8,845 nucleotides of DNA from JAISJU01 sp031555675 (GTDB lineage: Bacteria > Bacteroidota > Bacteroidia > Bacteroidales > Paludibacteraceae), in the NCBI GenBank assembly GCA_031555675.1, contig JAVBUB010000173.1, forward strand, positions 1-8,845, read 5' to 3'. Shown here piece after piece: positions 5,479 to 8,845 of this stretch (position 1 is its first letter; each line of letters starts with the position of its first letter). The position numbers and the translations under genes are program-made. The notes beneath the pieces were generated by a model. The model was not told the DNA's origin, made no database searches, and worked only from the letters and a program-made list of their open reading frames with translations.

Positions 5479-6393
5479 ATGATCTTAGTAGAAGCAAAAA
5501 ATATAGTAAAACAATATGTCGGACATTTGGCGTTGGACCATGTAAATATTGATATTCCCGAAAATAGTATATATGGCTTGCTAGGCCCCAACGGAGCAGG
5601 TAAAACAACTTTCATCCGCATTGTCAATTGTATTACAATGCCCGATAGTGGCACCATCTTTTTTAAAGGAAAGCCACTGCAACCCGCCGATATTTCAGCC
5701 ATCGGCTATTTACCTGAAGAACGCGGTTTATATAAGAAAATGAAAGTAGGCGAACAAGTTTTGTATTTGGCACGCTTAAAAGGATTATCAAAAAATGATG
5801 CTTTGAAACGCATTAAATATTGGTTCGAGAAATTTGAAATACAGCCTTGGTGGGATAAAAATGTGGAAGAACTCTCGAAAGGAATGCAACAAAAAGTACA
5901 ATTTATTGCCACTGTATTGCACGAACCGGAATTACTGATATTTGACGAGCCTTTTAGTGGATTTGATCCATTAAACGCGGATTTATTAAAACAAGAGATA
6001 CTCGACCTGAGAAAAAAAGGAGCTACCATTATTTTTTCCACCCACAACATGCTTTCGGTAGAAGAAATTTGCGACCATATTTCGCTAATCAATAAGGCCA
6101 AGGTTGTGCTTCAGGGCAATGTAAACGGCATCAGAGAACAATATAAGCAGCATGCTTTTACGCTTAAAACAAAAGATAAAAACATTCAGATTCCAGATAA
6201 TAATTTATTTAATATCACTGAATCGACATCAAATAATGGAATTTCTGAAATCAGAATCAAAAAGTCCAGAACTGATATTTCCAATAACGAATTAATACAA
6301 TATATACTCCCTTACTGTAATATACTGGGCATCGAAGAAGAACTACCGAGTATGAATGAAGTTTTTATTAAAACAGTAAAAGAAAACAGCTAA
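5479..6393 (+). CDS. ABC-2 type exporter ATP-binding subunit, NatA/YhaQ-like
   Basis: This 304-residue cytoplasmic ATPase powers the permease encoded next to it. Visible motifs: Walker A GPNGAGKTT (36-44); a Q-loop region reading GYLPEERGLY (76-85), a form typical of NatA/YhaQ-like proteins; signature LSKGMQQKV (132-140) in place of LSGGQ; Walker B LLIFDEP (152-158) with the catalytic Glu157; D-loop SGFDP (160-164); and H-loop STHN with His189. The last 80 residues form the poorly conserved regulatory tail of this subfamily, ending LPSMNEVFIKTVKEN. The length is normal. The permease start codon follows 36 nt after the stop, so the two form an operon. Relatives are annotated as sodium or drug efflux ATPases; the cargo here is not known. 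The ATG at 5479 gives the expected short lead before the first beta strand. Confidence 0.92.
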   Translation: MILVEAKNIVKQYVGHLALDHVNIDIPENSIYGLLGPNGAGKTTFIRIVNCITMPDSGTIFFKGKPLQPADISAIGYLPEERGLYKKMKVGEQVLYLARLKGLSKNDALKRIKYWFEKFEIQPWWDKNVEELSKGMQQKVQFIATVLHEPELLIFDEPFSGFDPLNADLLKQEILDLRKKGATIIFSTHNMLSVEEICDHISLINKAKVVLQGNVNGIREQYKQHAFTLKTKDKNIQIPDNNLFNITESTSNNGISEIRIKKSRTDISNNELIQYILPYCNILGIEEELPSMNEVFIKTVKENS

Positions 6394-6429
6394 TATCCGA
6401 TTTTCATATTTGAACACTAACATAACACC

Positions 6430-6489
6430 ATGAACAAAATACCCATCATTATTCAACGCGAATATGTAACAAGAGTACGGAAGAAATAA
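6430..6489 (+). pseudogene. Severed N-terminal segment of the ABC permease
   Basis: An ATG at 6430 opens MNKIPIIIQREYVTRVRKK, the cytoplasmic lead characteristic of NatB-type permeases, and then meets TAA at 6487-6489. The frame continues without a shift as FIIMTLLSPF, so the natural product should run through residue 20. From memory, relatives carry a serine there (KKSFIIMTLL). A single C-to-A change in a TCA codon would give the TAA. Together with 6499-7710 this restores a 427-codon frame of normal family length. Confidence 0.8.
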
Positions 6490-6498
6490 TTCATCATC

Positions 6499-7710
6499 AT
6501 GACCCTCTTGTCTCCGTTCCTTATCGCAGCACTCATTATAGCGCCTATATGGCTGGGAAGCATCAAAGACACAGAAGTAAAACATATTGCTGTTATAGAT
6601 CAAGCGGAGAAATATGGCAAAGCTTTTGAATCGGGAGATACTTATATTTTTGAAATCGTAGACCAACCCATAAATAATATCCGCGAAAACAAAGATTATT
6701 ATGCCTTGATTTTAATTTCTGATGACCTCGTCAATAATCCGGATGCCGTTACCATTTATGCCGACAACCAAGTGGGACTCGAATTCAAATCATATATATC
6801 CGGCCAGTTAAATTCTTTTGTAGAAAACGAAAAGCTTAACCAATACAATATTTCCGATTTAAAGAAAATTATAGAAGAATCGAAAACCCATATCAATATC
6901 AAAACCGTTAAATGGAGCGATGATGGCTCAGAAACCGAAACTTCATCGGAAATAGCCATGATAATAGGCATGTTTTCAGCTTTTCTTATTTATATGTTTT
7001 TATTTGTTTACGGTACACAGGTAATGAGGGGAATTGTAGAAGAAAAAACAAGCCGCATTGTCGAAGTCATTATTTCTTCGGTTAAACCATTTGAACTGAT
7101 GATCGGAAAAATTACCGGTATTGCCCTGGTAGGATTAACCCAATTTGTTATATGGGCTGTTCTGTTGGCCGGCATTCTATTTGTTTTCGGAAATGATATG
7201 GGAATAAACACACCAGCGCAAGACATGATGTCCTCGACAGATGTGGCCGAACTTTCAAGCAATCCCACGATATCAGCTTTAATGCATTATAATTTCTGGG
7301 AAATAGGTATTTTCTTTGTTTTATTTTTCTTGGGAGGATATCTCCTCTATGCTTCTTTGTTCGCTGCTATTGGCGCGGCAGCTGATAATGAAACCGATAC
7401 ACAGCAATTTATGATTCCCCTTACCATACCAGTTATTTTTGCCTTATATGCTGCCATTTACAGTGCCAATAATCCCGATGGACCATTGGCTTTCTGGACA
7501 TCTGTCATACCTTTTACCTTACCTATTGTGATGATGGTGCGCATCCCATTGGGAGTACCCCTGTGGCAACTGATCTTATCCGTCGGTATACTCTTTCTGT
7601 CTTTTGTTGGCACCACATGGCTTGCCGCCAAAATATACCGCACAGGTATTTTGATGTACGGAAAGAAAATCTCCTACAAAGAAATATGGAAATGGATCAG
7701 GTACAAATAA
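6499..7710 (+). CDS. ABC-2 type exporter permease, NatB-like, N-terminus interrupted
   Basis: This is the membrane subunit for the ATPase upstream. The open part has 403 residues: a first membrane helix (about 3-20), a large extracytoplasmic domain (about 22-150), then a cluster of helices near 153-172, 203-230, 268-292, 306-322 and 353-378. The coupling region GIVEEKTSRIVEVIISSVKPFELMIGKI follows helix 2, as in NatB/ABC2_membrane_3 proteins. The full family start lies at 6430, but TAA at 6487-6489 cuts it off at codon 20. The ATG at 6499 is in the same frame, nine bases after that stop, and keeps every membrane helix, so reinitiation could give a near-complete protein lacking 23 cytoplasmic residues. 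A real loss of function or a sequence error is equally possible. No other stop or frameshift is present. Confidence 0.8.
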   Translation: MTLLSPFLIAALIIAPIWLGSIKDTEVKHIAVIDQAEKYGKAFESGDTYIFEIVDQPINNIRENKDYYALILISDDLVNNPDAVTIYADNQVGLEFKSYISGQLNSFVENEKLNQYNISDLKKIIEESKTHINIKTVKWSDDGSETETSSEIAMIIGMFSAFLIYMFLFVYGTQVMRGIVEEKTSRIVEVIISSVKPFELMIGKITGIALVGLTQFVIWAVLLAGILFVFGNDMGINTPAQDMMSSTDVAELSSNPTISALMHYNFWEIGIFFVLFFLGGYLLYASLFAAIGAAADNETDTQQFMIPLTIPVIFALYAAIYSANNPDGPLAFWTSVIPFTLPIVMMVRIPLGVPLWQLILSVGILFLSFVGTTWLAAKIYRTGILMYGKKISYKEIWKWIRYK

Positions 7711-7715
7711 AATTG

Positions 7716-7723
7716 TATCTTTG
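7716..7723 (+). promoter_or_regulatory. Bacteroidales -7 element for ldcA
   Basis: TATCTTTG is an exact TAnnTTTG match in the 33-bp gap between the permease stop and the ldcA ATG. It implies a leader of about 15 nt and expression of ldcA independent of the ABC operon. No clear TTG -33 box lies 19-21 bp upstream. Confidence 0.5.
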
Positions 7724-7743
7724 TTGTAATAGTCTGTTATAAA

Positions 7744-8652
7744 ATGAAAAAAATACATTTTCCCCTCCCGTTACAACCGGGAGATACCATTGCCATCGTT
7801 TCACCTTCGGGTTCCATTAATTCTGAATATATCGACGGCGCTATTGCCCGCTTCAATGACTGGGGATTTAAAACCATTGAAGCCTCTCATGCCCGAAACA
7901 TATACGGGCGCTACAGTGGAACGGCCGCAGAAAGAATTTCGGATTTACAATGGGCCATCAACGATAAAAATATAAAAGCTATCTTATGTAGTCGTGGCGG
8001 ATATGGTGCTGTTCAGATTATTGAACATATCGATTTCAGTCCATTACTCCAAGCACCTAAATGGCTTATCGGGTTCAGTGATATCACAGTGTTTCACTCC
8101 GCCCTTACCAATATGCTGATTCCCTCTATTCATGGTGTTATGGCCAGGAATTTGACCGAAAACGATACAGAAGATCCTTCCGTTCTATTACTACACAACA
8201 TGTTGGAAGGAGGCAAACCATCTTACAACATAACGCCACACGCATTAAACAGAACCGGCTCCGCAACAGGGTTATTAACAGGAGGAAACCTTTCGGTATT
8301 ATATGGTTTGCGGGGAACAAAATATGACATAAATCCGGAAAATAAAATCCTGTTTATAGAAGACCTGGCCGAAAAGCCATACCACATCGACCGCATAATG
8401 CAAAACCTGAAGATAGGTGGAATACTCGAAAAACTGTCCGGACTTATAGTAGGGCAATTTAGCGATATGGAAGAAGATCCGATGATGTTTAAAACCGTGT
8501 ACGAAATCATTGCCGATGCCGTTTCCGGATATGATTATCCCGTATGCTTTAACTTCCCGGCAGGGCACATAGATCGGAATATTCCTTTAATTATGGGTGC
8601 GGAAATAAAGTTGGAGGTTACAGAGCAGGAAGTGCTATTATCTTTGGGCTAA
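7744..8652 (+). CDS. ldcA: S66-family LD-carboxypeptidase
   Basis: Peptidase family S66 enzymes cleave the L,D bond before the terminal D-Ala of murein tetrapeptides, a step in peptidoglycan recycling, normally in the cytoplasm. The 302-residue protein is of normal length. It shows the N-terminal LQPGDTIAIVSPSG (10-23), SRGGYGA (83-89), the nucleophile elbow LIGFSDIT with Ser112 (108-115), GLLTGGNLSVL (176-186), FIEDLAEKPY with the probable catalytic Glu206 (204-213), and FPAGHID with the probable catalytic His275 (271-277). All three triad residues are present and there is no signal peptide. The start is the first ATG, 33 nt after the permease stop. It may share the ABC operon's transcript but also has its own -7 element at 7716-7723. 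The interspersed repeat begins five bases after the stop codon and may serve as its 3' end. Some S66 relatives cleave other substrates, such as microcin C. Confidence 0.92.
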   Translation: MKKIHFPLPLQPGDTIAIVSPSGSINSEYIDGAIARFNDWGFKTIEASHARNIYGRYSGTAAERISDLQWAINDKNIKAILCSRGGYGAVQIIEHIDFSPLLQAPKWLIGFSDITVFHSALTNMLIPSIHGVMARNLTENDTEDPSVLLLHNMLEGGKPSYNITPHALNRTGSATGLLTGGNLSVLYGLRGTKYDINPENKILFIEDLAEKPYHIDRIMQNLKIGGILEKLSGLIVGQFSDMEEDPMMFKTVYEIIADAVSGYDYPVCFNFPAGHIDRNIPLIMGAEIKLEVTEQEVLLSLG

Positions 8653-8657
8653 AAGAT

Positions 8658-8775
8658 AAAGTTTTACGTAGTACGTAGTACGTTTTACGTTATACGTTTT
8701 GGCATACTATTTCAAAGTCAGTTACGTAAAACTTAGAACGTAAAACGTATAACTTAATAAAGGTCTAAAGAATAA
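8658..8775 (+). repeat. Interspersed ACGT-rich repeat, right copy
   Basis: This is the same element as 31-141, in the same orientation, about 8.6 kb away. It has three substitutions and an extra GTAGTAC (8668-8674 repeated at 8675-8681). Arms are preserved: A 8659-8670 with 8723-8734 (12 bp) and B 8689-8700 with 8742-8753 (12 bp, perfect). The B pair is one base longer than in the left copy, because the substitution at the equivalent of position 55 restores pairing. It starts five bases after the ldcA stop, so its stems may stop transcription or protect the 3' end of that mRNA. No ORF is present. Confidence 0.85.
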
Positions 8776-8779
8776 TAAA

Positions 8780-8845
8780 TTCAACATTTAAGATTCAATA
8801 TTCAACATTCCGCCTTGAGGATGTTTTAAAGATAATTTTGAATCT
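8780..8845 (+). promoter_or_regulatory. Probable promoter region for a gene beyond the window
   Basis: TAATTTTG (8833-8840) is an exact TAnnTTTG -7 element, so transcription should start at about the window edge. TTG at 8815-8817 is only 15 bp away, which is too close for a normal -33 box. Upstream lie two copies of TTCAACATT (8780-8788 and 8801-8809) and a weak imperfect hairpin with AACAT/ATGTT ends (8804-8825). The 8-bp arms AGATTCAA (8791-8798) and TTGAATCT (8838-8845) are inverted around the site. Confidence 0.35.

Noticed and set aside
5706..6101. 131-codon minus-strand open frame across the ABC ATPase gene
   Set aside because: It is the complement of the conserved Walker and signature region; the translation is serine- and cysteine-rich without a family pattern, so it is a shadow.
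31..8775. The bracketed 8.5 kb as a composite transposon or genomic island
   Set aside because: The genes inside are ordinary chromosomal genes with the same promoter style, no transposase is present, and the repeats look like a dispersed element that happens to lie at both edges.

Overview
The window is chromosomal DNA from an AT-rich member of the Bacteroidota, most likely the order Bacteroidales. Several genes are preceded by the Bacteroidales sigma-factor -7 element TAnnTTTG (exact matches at 171, 5455, 7716 and 8833). Upstream regions are A-rich without clear Shine-Dalgarno sequences, and one gene encodes a NigD-like lipoprotein, a family typical of this order. The genus cannot be told from the sequence.

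Layout. Positions 1-141 hold one copy of a roughly 110-bp interspersed repeat. Then comes a forward pair: a PlsB/PlsC-type acyltransferase (216-1361) and a NigD-like lipoprotein (1375-2046), followed by an EamA/DMT transporter (2129-3037). Convergent to it is a minus-strand pair, a lipid kinase of the diacylglycerol kinase family (4982-4107) and epoxyqueuosine reductase queG (4009-3074). A 496-bp intergenic region (4983-5478) separates this pair from a divergent forward group: an ABC-2 exporter ATPase (5479-6393), its permease (6430-7710, interrupted by a TAA at codon 20) and an S66 LD-carboxypeptidase (7744-8652). A second repeat copy in the same orientation starts within a few bases of the last stop codon, and the window ends in a probable promoter for a gene beyond the edge.

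Function. Most products belong to the envelope or its lipids: acyl transfer to glycerolipids, lipid phosphorylation, a surface-type lipoprotein, an efflux-type ABC pair and murein recycling. queG (tRNA modification) and the DMT exporter are housekeeping genes. No phage, plasmid, CRISPR or defence gene is visible.

The most unusual parts are outside the ordinary genes. (1) Between the lipid kinase and the ABC operon, an 8-bp-arm palindrome overlaps the -33 box of a well-spaced Bacteroidales promoter. This promoter would drive a transcript of about 100 nt that ends in a perfect 16-bp hairpin containing nearly all of a 16-codon hydrophobic ORF. (2) Two near-identical repeats bracket the window, and their arms are ordered A-B-A'-B', which allows a pseudoknot or two competing hairpins. 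(3) The permease carries an in-frame nonsense codon four codons before a usable ATG.
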